From: Cinclus cinclus
Taxonomy: Eukaryota; Chordata; Aves; Passeriformes; Cinclidae
Assembly (NCBI RefSeq): GCF_963662255.1
Contig: NC_085046.1
Span: forward strand, 136,629,392 to 136,693,391
Direction: 5' to 3'
DNA length: 64,000 nucleotides
The position numbers and the translations under genes are program-made. The notes beneath the pieces are model-generated. The model saw nothing but the letters and a program-made list of their open reading frames with translations, did not search any database and was not told the DNA's origin. Positions 13,280 to 24,022 of the stretch are shown piece by piece (the first letter of the stretch is position 1; the number at the start of each line of letters is the position of its first letter).

Positions 13280-14469
13280 GGAAAATGCATACTTCTTTGC
13301 TAAGCATATTTATTACATTTTGTTTTGCTCCTAGTCTATTAGTAAACTATTAGGTACCTCTGGTTTGAACTTGTTCCACATTCTTTTGTCTTTTACCTGC
13401 AGAGCAGACATAACAGTTATAATGAACAAAATGAAAAAGAAACAAACAAATAAACAAAACCCTAAAAACAACCAAACATTTTGAAGGCTGAGAATGCTAT
13501 TTTTGCTTATTTGTCTCTTTTCCAGTTTTGCCTTCTTTTTTGTATCTCAAGAAGCAGACTCGCTGAGTGAAAGAAGGCTCCTTGCCACAATAAGTAAATA
13601 ATTCCCATCCCTGAGGATAACCAGAGAAGTGGGAATTACTCATTTCTAGTCTCCAATATCCACTCTCACAGCAGTGACTGACACTCCTGTGGTTCTTATT
13701 CTTGCTGAGGGATTTTTATGCACGGTTATCTCTAGCACAATATTTTAGCATAGAAAGATTTCTGAAACTATGGGATTCTAGCTATTCTAGCTATTCTATG
13801 GGATCACTCCCATAAAGTACAGAAGTGCTGTTGTTCTGTACCATAGCACAGGGAATTGAAACACAAAGAAGCTGTTTCACCTCAGATCCCAAGGCCACAT
13901 CAGTGCATGATCTGGTAGCTGGGGTTTAGGAAGAGATGCTAAGGGTTCAAAGGGTTGCAAAGCTCAGGGCTGCAAAGTTACGTGGTTCAGGCTCTTCGTG
14001 CTCCCTGTTTAACAGAAGAACTCAATTATGATTCATAATCCTTAGGCCTGCAACTCTTTCTCCAGAATTAACTCACACAGTCCAAACTGGAGTAAAAATG
14101 TAAATTGTCTTGCTAGCAGATGGAAAAATTTTGCTGATTAACAGCCTGAGAAATATTGACAGTATGGAGACAGAGCTTGTGGTACAGCCAGAGACTAAAT
14201 ATGAACAATCAGCCTGTAAAATATATATATATGTAATAACCACTAAATACATTTTATAGACTAAAAATTTTCTGAGGAAAATCTTTTCAGGCTGGGAAAA
14301 TTGATCCCTAGTCAGGTATCCAAGACAGGCAGTGACATGTCTAAATTAAACTCTTCCTGAATTTGAATTTCACTCCTCAGTATGGGTGAAATTCTTGGCT
14401 GTCCTTGTTCAACAGCAGTTTTATTCTTGAGGTAAATGGAGAATAAATCCTTTGCTTGTCACTACACAC
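13280..14469. other. AT-rich sequence, nothing recognised
   Basis: There is no repeat family, RNA gene or exon with support. A short tandem of CTATTCTAG occurs near 13,780-13,800, and an (AT)n of about 14 bases lies near 14,221. Confidence 0.5.
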
Positions 14470-15995
14470 TGTTGTTTTAGTTTGGGTTCGCCAATTTTTA
14501 ATATATTTACTTTTTCTTGTGAAATAGAATAAGGAATAAAAGCAAAACAGGTATAAAACTTAAAAAGGGATAAAGAAAAACTTTATAAAGAACAGAAAGA
14601 AAAATAATAATAATATCCGAGCAGATCATCAGATGACTCCCTTCTTCCTCTTTTTTTGTATCTTAACAACATACAGAGACAGTTCAGTCAATTCCTTATT
14701 TAAATAATCTTTTTCAGTTCACTTTAGGGAGAGGAGTTTCTTCTTGTTTAGCTATAAGTATCTTTTTTAAGAAAGGAAATAATTAGTTCTTTCCTGACGC
14801 CTCTTTTTTCATGAATAACAGCTGCCTGGGATCTGCAGTCATGAAAATCCTCCCATTTTCACTACCTTTCCAAAGCTGTGCCTCTGGGTCATGGTAGAAA
14901 GTCACAGGGTATTACTTTTAAAGGTGAGCTACTTAAAGGCAAAAGTTCTCTTTAGCACACTTTTTTCTGTTCATACTTCATTTCCAGGAACAGAGATCTC
15001 CCTTTTTCCCTAGGGGCAAAGGATTTTCCAAACACTTTACACTTCACCCTCCTCAATGTCTTTCTTTTTTTTCATGGTTTAAAGAAATTTTGTAGTGTAG
15101 TGCAGTCCAACCCTATAACTTACAAAAAGATTTTTCAGCCAATCTTCATGGCGTCTCCTCATTCTCCTTCCATCTAGAAACTTAGCTTTTGCTTCATTGA
15201 ATTTGGTGTATTCTTTCTGTTCTTCTCCCTCTCACCCAATGAAAGATGGAAAGTCTGTAAGTCTCATCTGAGCATTGGAAAAGTTAAAATCTCCCACAGA
15301 AGTTTCAGGGGCTGTGCCAGGCCATGCTGGAGCTGTGTCAGGATCTCAGGGTGCCCAGGCCACGCTGGAGGGGCAGGATGAAAACTGCAAAGTGCATCCA
15401 GAGGAGAAATGGGTGCCAAGGCCGTGTGTCCATGGCTTTCCCCCGGCGCTGCCCGCCCCCAGCTCCAGCCGCAGCCCGGGGGTTCTCCCTCTGCCCTGCC
15501 CAGCACACAAAGCCCTGGGGGCTCTCCCGAACCGGGCCCGGCTGCCTCCCCCCAGCCCGTGAGGGCGGCCGGGCGGGCTCGGCCACCCCAGGGCTGCTCC
15601 GAGCCAGGGCAGGGCAGGGCCCCCCGAGCCACGGACACACCGGGAAAAGGGCGAGGATCTCAGCAATGGGCTCGGCTTCTTTTGGCTATCGGGGCTCCTG
15701 GTTGGAAATGGGGCCCGGCAGCTCCCGAGCCCAGCCCTGCCCGGGCCACATCACAGGGGCCCAGGCCAGGTCGGTGTTACCTTGTGAAAGGATGGAAATG
15801 CAAGAGAGTTTTCCTGTCGTTTACTTGCTTCAAATGTGATTCACAGAGTGAACTGACTTTTCCAATTGGTTTCTCAGGCTGTCAACAACTAAACCAGCCT
15901 CCAATTGATCTCATCAATTCACAGAGGAAGTTCTCATGGAGAAAAACTTCCTAGTGTGTCCTCCCCTCAGGTGCTTTCAAGGCAAAACCAGCACA
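14470..15995 (-). mobile_element. ~1.5-kb solo LTR, left arm of a large inverted repeat
   Basis: On the minus strand it begins TGTGCTGGTTTTGCC and ends in CAACA, giving TG...CA termini. It is a second copy, in opposite orientation, of 18,744-20,278. The middle (about 15,270-15,780) is a GC- and CpG-rich block of some 500 bp, embedded in otherwise AT-rich LTR sequence. Frames of 95-181 codons occur in this block on both strands, for example 15,264-15,638 minus and 15,409-15,954 plus. They overlap each other heavily and show no known domain, so I treat them as noncoding. The sequence beyond its 3' end does not resemble the leader that follows the other copy, which supports a solo LTR. I could not find a target duplication. 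Confidence 0.75.
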
Positions 15996-18483
15996 CTTGT
16001 TTTATGTCCCTTCAAGAACAGTTCCTTCATTTACTTGCCTACGATAGAAGCAAGGGCTTGTATACACATCAGGCTTAATAAAGAAAAGGGATTGCATTAT
16101 TAATGTTTATGGATGATTTCTATTCTTGAATTAAGAAAGACTTTTTCTGAAGAATGAAAAAAACATTATTTAGGATATTTAATAATATCTTGGAAGAAAG
16201 TGAATAGAAAAATGCAACTGACATATAAAGATGGTGATAATTTTTAATGGTGTTAGGCAAACACTTAAAATATTTTTTTCGTAAAATTGTAAGCCTAACT
16301 TTTCCTATAAGCTGATAAGCCAACTACTCTGTATTTACACACTTTGACTAGAATGTATTTCTCTCCTTTTTTAAGTCTTAAACTATCATAGGTACATTTA
16401 TTAAGCTTTGATACGAAATGCTGCAAAACTTGCAGGCATATGAGATTTATTTTTATTTTATTTGGAAAATGTATAGTTCTTCATGAACTATTAAACCTAT
16501 TAATAACTGGGGGAAAATTTCTGGGGGGAAATGTATTCCTCCTTAATACTTTGAAAGGGAAAGGAGTGGTTATTTTACAGGATTATTGGCATTACAATGA
16601 ATACCACTCATGGATTAAAACCTTACTGTGAAGACTACTGTAGAGCCCATCCAAGGCCATTTACTGAACTGTTGATTTTGGTGAGTCAGATTTCTAAAAA
16701 AAATTCTCTTTTTTCAAAGACACTTGCCACTCAAAAACTTCTTATATAGAAATATAAGTGGAACACTCAGCATTTATCCCTAGTTTGTTTTACATTTCTT
16801 TGGGGACTGATAGTTATCAGCAGGACATCGTAAAAGTTATACATTTTCACCCAAAGTCCTGTTTTTAAATTGACAGTATATTTTCGATGTAGTGTATGAA
16901 GCTATAAAAAAAAAGGTATTCCAACTTAAGTTTCAACTAATTCCAAAGAATCTTTTCAAATGAGTTATATTATTGACCTGTGCTGCATCATATGACAGAA
17001 ACTCAGCTGACAGAGAGTAGCTTAAAGGATTGGAGCCAGTTATTTTGTATGGTTTTGTTTATTTTGTTTGATTTTTGAAGGGCTAAAAGCTAGAAACATA
17101 CTGGGATTCAAGCCAAAAAATGAAAAGAACTAGTTGACAAAAACAAAACCCAAATTGTCTCATGAAATTAAAAATATATTGAATAAAGTATTCCATCTGT
17201 GTTGATATCACTGTGAAGTCTATGTGTATTTTTGTAAAGGCACTTGCCAGGGAGATAATCAAGTTAAGCTGCTCAATCATAAGAAAGCTACTAGATATTC
17301 CTACTCATACTTCCTTCAAACATGATACACACATTCTTCCCTGGAGTCATGCTGCTGATTATAGCCTGAAACCCCTTTTAAATTAAGGTTTATTGGATCA
17401 AGGTTGTGGGCTTTCTGTTGTTGCTGTTTCTGGTTTTGTTTTATTGGTTTTTTTTTTTAATTCCAGAGGAAGTTCACAAGACTTTGGAGGTGTGTGGTTG
17501 CTTTGGGAAATGAGGTTGTTGAAAATATATCTGTTCTTGATAACGATCTGGATTATTGTCATACAGGGGTTTTTTGCACATTTTTATGGTTTTTTGCTAC
17601 ATTCTTGATTGGGGACAAATTTTTGCTGATCTGAATACTGGAATATAATATGCATGAGAACTTAAGAACCTGATATTTGAATGCATTGTGTTCCTCCAAA
17701 ATATAGTTTTTGAATGGCAAGAGTAAGCAAACTTCTCAGGTTTACACAGATTAAGAGTCTACTAAACTCTAACAATTTAATCTGGTACTCTGAATAAGTA
17801 AGATTTCCTTGAAGTATGGATTAAAACAGAAAAATACAACATGCTTTACACATTAGCTAAGCATCGCAGTTACCATGATGGTAGTGCCTTGCATTCTAGT
17901 AAAAGTAAAAAAGAATTTATATGACATATTAAATCCAAAGACTATGAGTCTAAAAACATTACTTGTTAGGGGAAATAAAAGAAAAGACAACAGTGCATTG
18001 TCATGTTATTTCAAATTTAGGACTGACTTGCTGCAAACAAACTAAACTGAGCATTTGATTTAAATGCAAGAAGTCAGATGTCTCAAATATAAAATCAACC
18101 TTGTCATTTAACGTGAAATACACTACAGAACCAACTGAGCTCCCTTATACTTACCTATGATTAAAATACCCACAACTGGATAGTCGGAATGCAAAACTGG
18201 TGAGGATTTACAGGTATGGGAGGATAAATATTTTCCAAGTATCTCTGAAAATTCTCTAGAGCTGTCTCTTAATACTTATACTTAATCAGAATCTCATTTA
18301 TAGTTCTAAAAAGAATGTCTATATTTGATATTTTATAACTTTTTTTTGGTCATAAACATGGGTTTAGAAGCAGAAATTCTTGCATGAACAGTCTACCACA
18401 GAAGCAAAAGTATTGGTTAGACAAAGGAAAGATACCCTATGAAAACAAGCAGAAGAGAGTTTTGAAGTGGGAAAACAACTTCC
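15996..18483. other. Spacer between the two inverted LTR arms
   Basis: This is AT-rich unique sequence of the same character as the rest of the window. There is no retroviral coding region, so the two arms are not the LTRs of one provirus. No exon or RNA gene is recognised. Confidence 0.6.
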
Positions 18484-18581
18484 TTTTTATTTGTAATGGA
18501 AAAACGCACTTAAATATTGCATTGGTTTATTTTAGAAGTGTTACACCAGTAATTTTAGCAAGTGGCATGAGTCTGGGAATA
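18484..18581 (+). repeat. Direct repeat copy 1 (flanks the right LTR arm)
   Basis: This segment aligns in the same orientation with 20,449-20,553 at roughly 80% identity by eye. Shared blocks include AATGGAAAAA, TTGCATTGGTTT and ATGAGTCTGGGAATA. The two copies bracket the 18,582-20,448 interval, which contains the 1.5-kb LTR and its leader. The origin is unclear: an old tandem duplication or two copies of an unrecognised repeat. Confidence 0.7.
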
Positions 18582-18607
18582 TGAGTGACAGTCCGGAGTG
18601 AGATTGT

Positions 18608-18701
18608 GATTGGCTGGAGGAATGCGTGGACAGCATGTGAGCACGAAGCTGATTGGGTGGAAGGACGTGTGGTCAGCGGTACGGCAGCTGAGCCAGCCAA
18701 T
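18608..18701. promoter_or_regulatory. CCAAT-box cluster in a GC-richer segment
   Basis: ATTGG occurs at 18,609-18,613 and 18,652-18,656, and CCAAT at 18,697-18,701. They sit in a CpG-containing stretch (about 18,585-18,743) that differs from the AT-rich spacer to its left. Multiple CCAAT boxes are typical of LTR U3 promoters, so this may be a fragment of another LTR. No TATA box or transcription start is evident. Confidence 0.3.
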
Positions 18702-18743
18702 GGGTGCCCTTCTTCTGGTAAGCTCTGTTAGGCCTTGGCTTGG

Positions 18744-20278
18744 TGCGCTGGTTTTACCGTGGGGGGAGGGCACACTAGGAAGTTTTTCTCCATGAGAACT
18801 TCCTCTGTGAATTAATGGGACCAATTGGAGGCTGGTTTAGTTGTTGACAGCCTGAGAAACCAATTGGAAAAGTCAGTTCACTCTGTGAATCACATTTGAA
18901 GCAAGTAAACGACAGGAAAACTCTCTTGCATTTCCATCCTTTCACAAGGTAACACCGACCTGGCCTGGGCCTGCTTTTAATGCAGCCTGGGCCAGGCAGG
19001 GGTGGGCTCAAGAGGCTGCTGGGCCCCATTTGTAAGCAGGGGCCACAGTAGCCAAAAAAGAAGCCGAGCCCATTGCTGAGATCCTCGCCCTTTTCCCGGT
19101 GTGTCCGTGGCTCGGGGGGCCCTGCCCTGCCCCGGCTCGGAGCAGCCCTGGGGTGGCCGAGCCCGCCCGGCCGCCCTCACGGGCTGGGGGGAGGCAGCCG
19201 GGCCCGGTTCGGGAGAGCCCCCAGGGCTTTGTGTGCTGGGCAGGGCAGAGGGAGAACCCCCGGGCTGCGGCTGGAGCTGGGGGCGGGCAGCGCCGGGGGA
19301 AAGCCATGGACACACGGCCTTGGCACCCATTTCTCCTCTGGATGCACTTTGCAGTTTTCATCCTGCCCCTCCGGCGTGGCCTGGGCACCCTGAGATCCTG
19401 ACACAGCTCCAGCATGGCCTGGCACAGCCCCTGCATCTTCTGTGTGAGATTTTAACTTTTCCAATGCTCAGATGAGACTTACAAACTTTCCATCTTTCAT
19501 TGGGTGAGAGGGAGAAGAACAGAAAGAATACACCAAAGTCAATGGCGTAAAAGCTAAGTTTCTAGATGGAAGGAGAATGAGGAGACGCCATGAAGATTGG
19601 CTGAAAAATCTTTTTGTAAGTTATAGGGTTGGACTGCACTACACTACAAAATTTCTTTAAACCATGAAAAAAAAAGAAAGACATTGAGGGGGGTGGAGTG
19701 AAGTGTAAAGTGTTTGGAAAATCCTTTGTCCCGAGGGAAAAAGGGAGATCTCTGTTCCTGGAAATGATGTATGAACAGAGAGAAGTGAACTGAAGAGAAC
19801 TTTTGCCTTTAAGTAGCTCCTCCTTAAAATTAATACACCATGACTTAAACATGGCCTGCAACTCAACTCTGGAAAGTCTGTGAAGTGGGAGGAGTTTCAT
19901 GATAACAGATCCCAGGCTACTGTTATTCATGGGAAACATGAAGTCAGGAGAGAATTGGTTGTTTCCCTCTTTAAAAAAGAAACCTTATAACTAAACAAGA
20001 AGAAACTCCTCTCCCTAAAGTGAACTGAAAAATATTATTTAAGTAAGGAATTGACAGAAGTGTCTCTGTTTGTTGTTAAGCTGTGACAAAGGGGAAGGAA
20101 GGACTGGTCTGAAGATATGTTCTGAATTTATTATTATTATTATTGTTATTATTCTTTGTGTTGTTAATAAATTTTTCGTTATTCCCTTGTAAGTTTTAAG
20201 TCTGCTTTACTTTTACTCCTAAATCTATTTCACAACAAAAAGTAAATATATTAAAATTGGCAAACCCAAACTACAACA
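18744..20278 (+). mobile_element. ~1.5-kb LTR, right arm of the inverted repeat, with attached leader
   Basis: It starts TGCGCTGGTTTTACC, a mutated version of the TGTGCTGGTTTTGCC terminus, and ends GGCAAACCCAAACTACAACA. A (TTA)n stretch at about 20,130-20,153 and an AATAAA at about 20,167 mark the R region, roughly 110 bp from the end, which fixes the plus orientation. The GC-rich core lies at about 18,960-19,440. A primer-binding-site-like sequence follows the end directly, so this copy acted as a 5' LTR. The same overlapping frames as in the left arm are present, for instance 19,101-19,475, which differs from its partner by two residues in 124. I regard them as noncoding. Confidence 0.75.
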
Positions 20279-20448
20279 TTTTTTTGTGCATTGTCGGGGA
20301 AATGAACAAACTAAACCAAGACACTTGGTTTCAGTTATGTCCAGTGGAGATTAAAGGTACAACGCAAGGGCAGTTTCTGCAATAAAGGGAGCTTCTTCGG
20401 ATACATAAGGAGGTCCGTGTAACTTTGTTCCTCATTGCTACAACCTTT
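20279..20448 (+). mobile_element. Retroviral leader remnant with tRNA-Gly-like primer-binding site
   Basis: Five bases after the LTR, 20,284-20,307 reads TTGTGCATTGTCGGGG followed by AAATGAAC. It matches 19 of 24 positions of the complement of the tRNA-Gly(GCC) 3' end, including nine of the first ten. A perfect 8-bp hairpin with a 3-base loop follows at 20,313-20,331 (AAACCAAG-ACA-CTTGGTTT). About 170 bp of leader remain before the direct repeat begins. No gag frame follows, so the rest of the provirus is gone. The tRNA-Gly sequence is recalled from general knowledge. Confidence 0.5.
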
Positions 20449-20553
20449 CTTTATATGTCCAATGGAAAAATGCATTTAAATTTTGCATTGGTTTTCTTGC
20501 ATTTTGTAGGTGTTAGATCAGTAATTTGAGCAACTGGTATGAGTCTGGGAATA
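20449..20553 (+). repeat. Direct repeat copy 2 (flanks the right LTR arm)
   Basis: This is the partner of 18,484-18,581, in the same orientation and at about 80% identity, ending at the shared GTCTGGGAATA. It lies just beyond the retroviral leader. Confidence 0.7.
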
Positions 20554-20668
20554 ATTTTTTTTGTCATTGAAAATCCCAAACATTCACAGAACTTTATTTA
20601 AAATTACAGCTTATACTGAACTGAGTTCTACACACCAACCCCCTGTAAATGGATTCAAAGTACAAGAC

Positions 20669-21224
20669 TCATAGAATATCCTGAATTGGAAAGGATTCAT
20701 GTGGAACATCTAAGTACAAATGGTCTTGCACAGGATGCCTCAAGACTCACACCACATACCTGGCAATGTTATCCAAATACTTCTTAAATTCTGTCAGGCT
20801 TGGTGCTGTGACCACTTCCCTGGGGAGCCTGTTCCAGTGCCCAACCACCCTCTGGGGGAAGTGATTTTATCTAATGTCCAACTTGTCCTCTCCTGATGCA
20901 ACTTCAGGCCACCCTCTCAAGTCCTCTCGCTGAGCAGAACAGTGTCTACCCCTCTGCTTGCCCTCATGAGAAACCTCTAGACTGCAATGAAGTTCCCTCA
21001 GTCTCCTCTTCTCTAGGGAGAACAGACCAAGTGACCTCTCTAGAGCCTTGGCTGTCTTTGTTACCCTCCTTTGGAATGTCCTGTAATAGCTTTATAACCT
21101 TCTTATATTGCTGTGCCCAAAAATGCACACAGGACTCAAGTTGAGGTCCAGGATATGGTTGGCCCTCATGGCTGCCAAGGCACACTCTTAAAGTTAATAC
21201 TCCAGCTGGATTAAAGCACCCTGG
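20669..21224 (-). mobile_element. CR1 LINE, 3' fragment (minus strand)
   Basis: The left edge reads TCATAGAATATCCTG, the reverse of the ATTCTATGA tail that ends CR1 elements. It is followed by a recognisable antisense CR1 3' region with blocks such as GGGGAGCCTGTTCCAGTGCC and ACCACCCTCTGGG. It is truncated at its 5' end at about 21,205-21,224, in the GTTGGCCCTCATGGCTGCCA block. Plus- and minus-strand frames of 82-87 codons here are shadows with many consensus disruptions. No reverse-transcriptase domain remains. Confidence 0.9.
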
Positions 21225-21925
21225 CATATAGTGAATCTCCTATTTCTACTACTACAATAATCTGTGAATATTAATATTGCATATCTTGTATTAAGTACCT
21301 ATAAGAATAAATGGTTCTGGTAAGTATAAAAACAGTGAAGAAAACATTATAAAATATTAAACACAATATACTTAATATTAAATGTAAATATGGATTAATA
21401 TAGAAGTAAATTATTTTAATTATTTCTATTATCTGAAATTAAATAATCATATCATTATTAAATACATTAATTATAAAAATATCAGTAGAAAACCCAAAAC
21501 ATGAACACAGTGAGAGAAAAACAAAGAAAATGCTTTCATTTCTATTGAAAACTATAACTGTAATGGTATCCTATTAAATTAATTTGTTTTTGGATTACTG
21601 TAAAAGATGGAGGGACATCAGTCACACTGAGGTACTCATGAACGTTTCTGCCTTTGTCTTCACCACCAAATACTCCAGCCATACTTCCTCTGTCATGGGA
21701 GGCAAGACAATGAAGGGGAGAAAAAAGGACTCCAGCTGTAGAAGACAGTCAGGTACATCTAAGGAACTTGAAGGTGCACAGGTCCATTGGACCTAAAGAG
21801 ATTGCATCCATGTGTCCTGAGGGAACTGGTGTAGAAAGTGGCTGTACCACAATCAATAATTTTTTAGAAATCATGGCAGTTCACTGAAGTTCCCATTTAT
21901 TGAAAAGGGGAAGCATAACTCGGGA
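21225..21925. other. AT-rich sequence between CR1 copies
   Basis: Very AT-rich DNA at 21,240-21,520, then a short less AT-rich stretch. Nothing is recognised. Confidence 0.5.
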
Positions 21926-22372
21926 AGGACATCAGACTTTTGGAGTGAGTCCAGAGGAAAGACATGAAGATGATCAGCGGGCTGGAGCACCTCTCCTATG
22001 AGGACAAGCTGACAGTTGGATTATTCAGCCTGGAGAAAGGGAGGCTCTGGGGAGACTTTATATCATATTCCAGAACCTAAAGGGGGCCTGCAGGAGAGCT
22101 GGGGAAGGACTTTTGACAAGGACAGAAGGCAGTGGCTCCAAACTGAAAAAGGATAGGTTTAGATTAAATGTTAGGAAGAAGTTTACTGTGGTGAGGAACA
22201 GGAACAGGTTGCCCAAAAAGGCTGTGTTTGCTCCATCCCTCTAATGTTCACAGCCAGGCTGGATTGGGCTCTGAGGAAACTGAATTAGTGGTGGTATCCT
22301 TGCCCATGGCAGGGGAGTTGAAACTAGGTGATCTTTAAGGTGCCTTCCAACCCAAACCATTTTATGGTTCAA
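21926..22372 (+). mobile_element. CR1 LINE, 3' fragment (plus strand)
   Basis: Sense-strand CR1 3' sequence: AAGATGATCAGCGGGCTGGA, CACCTCTCCTATGAGGACAA, TTCAGCCTGGAGAA and CAGGTTGCCC. It closes with CCTTCCAACCCAAACC and a decayed ATTTTATGGTTC tail. It is 5'-truncated, like most CR1 copies. Confidence 0.9.
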
Positions 22373-23484
22373 AGATACAACATATGTTTCTTTCTCTTTA
22401 AAAACTAAACTGACTAATATAAATTTTTAAGGTTAAAAATTGTGTCAACAATTCTTTTCATAAATACTTTGTGCAGGAAATAATAATTTGTTTCTTTGTC
22501 ATCTACAAAATAGCTTTGAAAATTACCAAATTTTCTAGGGCTGCAATGATGAAGGACTATGGACTTCATCATAGTCACAGAAGCAACTTGGAAACTGTGT
22601 TATGATGTGAAGGTAAAGGAATATTGTTTTTTACTGTTTGGTCTTAGAGTTTATACTAAATGGTCAAATAGATAGAAAATTTGATAGTACTTTTTACTAA
22701 AATAAGCACTTGTTGAAAAATTGATTTTGTTTGAGTAAAATCAGCAAGATAGCAAGAAAAATGAAACATGGTGATAAAGGAATTTCACTAGTGTTTGTAC
22801 ATCTGTATCTGTGGAAAAATATATCAAGAGTTAGGAAGAAAAAAATATAGTGGTTCTTTGAGTAATTTTCTGTGCCAGAAATATTTTATTTTCCCTCTGT
22901 CACTGTTGTTGACATTTGCTTTTGAATAAAAATGTTCTTTCTCTTTCCACTTTAATGTTATTCTTTATTCTTCAGCAAAATCAAAACCCTATGTTTATGA
23001 CATAGTAGTCTACTGCTTGGAAATAAGTGAACTGTCAGAATGTCAACATGATGAATTCATTGTAGGATCACCGAGGAAGATCATGTGGGTGTGTGGAGGA
23101 AGAACATGAGGAAGAACAAAACCCTGATAATTAACATAAAGGGTAGAGAAAATATTAAAACTTTAGAGAAATTAAAGGCTCTAATTTCAAGGAATGTAAA
23201 TGTAAAGCATTCCCCACAGCATGAAGGCAAGTCTGCTTTGAAAAACATTTCTGATGCTGCACACAACAAAGCACTTGGAGTTCATCCAGAAGCAGAATCA
23301 CTGCTCTGGGCTGTTGTACTGCTGCTTTTACTTTTGTTCATTGGCACTTGACACTTGCTGATCTGAGTCTTTAGTCTACATTGCCAGAAGAAATGCTTTC
23401 CAACTGCTCTGTGACTGAATATGCTCTGTAGGAATGGAAGTTGCTTATGGAGTTAAGTATACCCTGTATTTCCAATTTCCATAG
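22373..23484. other. AT-rich sequence, nothing recognised
   Basis: A plus-strand frame at 23,085-23,351 ends in a run of hydrophobic residues (WAVVLLLLLLF). It has no recognised family and no splice or poly(A) context, so it is not annotated as a gene. Confidence 0.5.
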
Positions 23485-24022
23485 GGCTGAAGCAAACTTT
23501 AGATGTGAGAAATCAAGATCTCTTGATAGACTTGGAGCAGAGTGGGTGGAAAGCTGCCCAGCAGAAAAGGAGCTGGGGATGCTGGTCAACCACTGGCTGA
23601 ACATGAGCCAACATGTGCTCAGATGGCCAAGAAGGCCAGTGCCTGGCTTATGAGAAGTGGCTGAGGGAGCTGGGGTTGTGCAGTCTGGAGAAAAGGATGC
23701 TGAGGTGAGATCTTTCCACTCTCTACAGCTAACTGAAAGGAGATTGCTGTCAGGTGGAGGTTGCTGTCTTTTCCCAAGTAACAAGTAATAGAACAAGAGG
23801 AAATAGCCTCTAGGGAGGATTAGATTGGATATTAGGATACAAATTTTTCCCTGAAGGGATTGTTAGGCACTGGAACAGTCTGCCCAGGGAAGTGGTAGAG
23901 TCACAACCCGTGGAGATATTTAAGACGTGTAGATGTGGTTTGATGGTGGACTTGGCAGGACTACATTTGCAGCTGGACTTGATCATACAAGTGTTTTTCA
24001 GCCTAAATTATTATTTCATTAC
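23485..24022 (+). mobile_element. CR1 LINE, internally deleted 3' fragment (plus strand)
   Basis: It contains AAAGCTGCCCAGCAGAAAAG, CTGAACATGAGCC, GCCAAGAAGGCCAGTGCCTG, then GTGGAGGTTGCTGTCTTTTC and AATAGAACAAGAGGAAATAG. It ends with a decayed CAGCCTAAATTATTATTTC tail. The sequence jumps from the GCCTGGCTT block to TGGCTGAGGGAGCTGGGG, so an internal segment of perhaps 200 bp of the element is missing. It is a different CR1 subfamily from the copies at 20,669 and 21,926. Confidence 0.9.

Noticed and set aside
12792..13307. 171-codon minus-strand frame
   Set aside because: It is confined to the GC-rich U3 of the solo LTR at 12,571-13,274 and runs past its end into flanking DNA. It has no known domain.
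15409..15954. 181-codon plus-strand frame, longest in the window
   Set aside because: It lies antisense in the GC-rich LTR core and its tail, overlaps other long frames in both strands, and is repeated in the opposite arm. GC-rich sequence has few stops, and no domain is seen.
14460..16000. Target duplication for the left LTR arm
   Set aside because: CACAC on the left and CTTGT or CACTT on the right do not match at any plausible terminus. Swapping inner flanks to model an inversion between the arms did not recover a match either.
14470..20278. The two 1.5-kb LTRs as the ends of one provirus
   Set aside because: They are in opposite orientation, and the spacer has no retroviral sequence. A provirus has direct LTRs.
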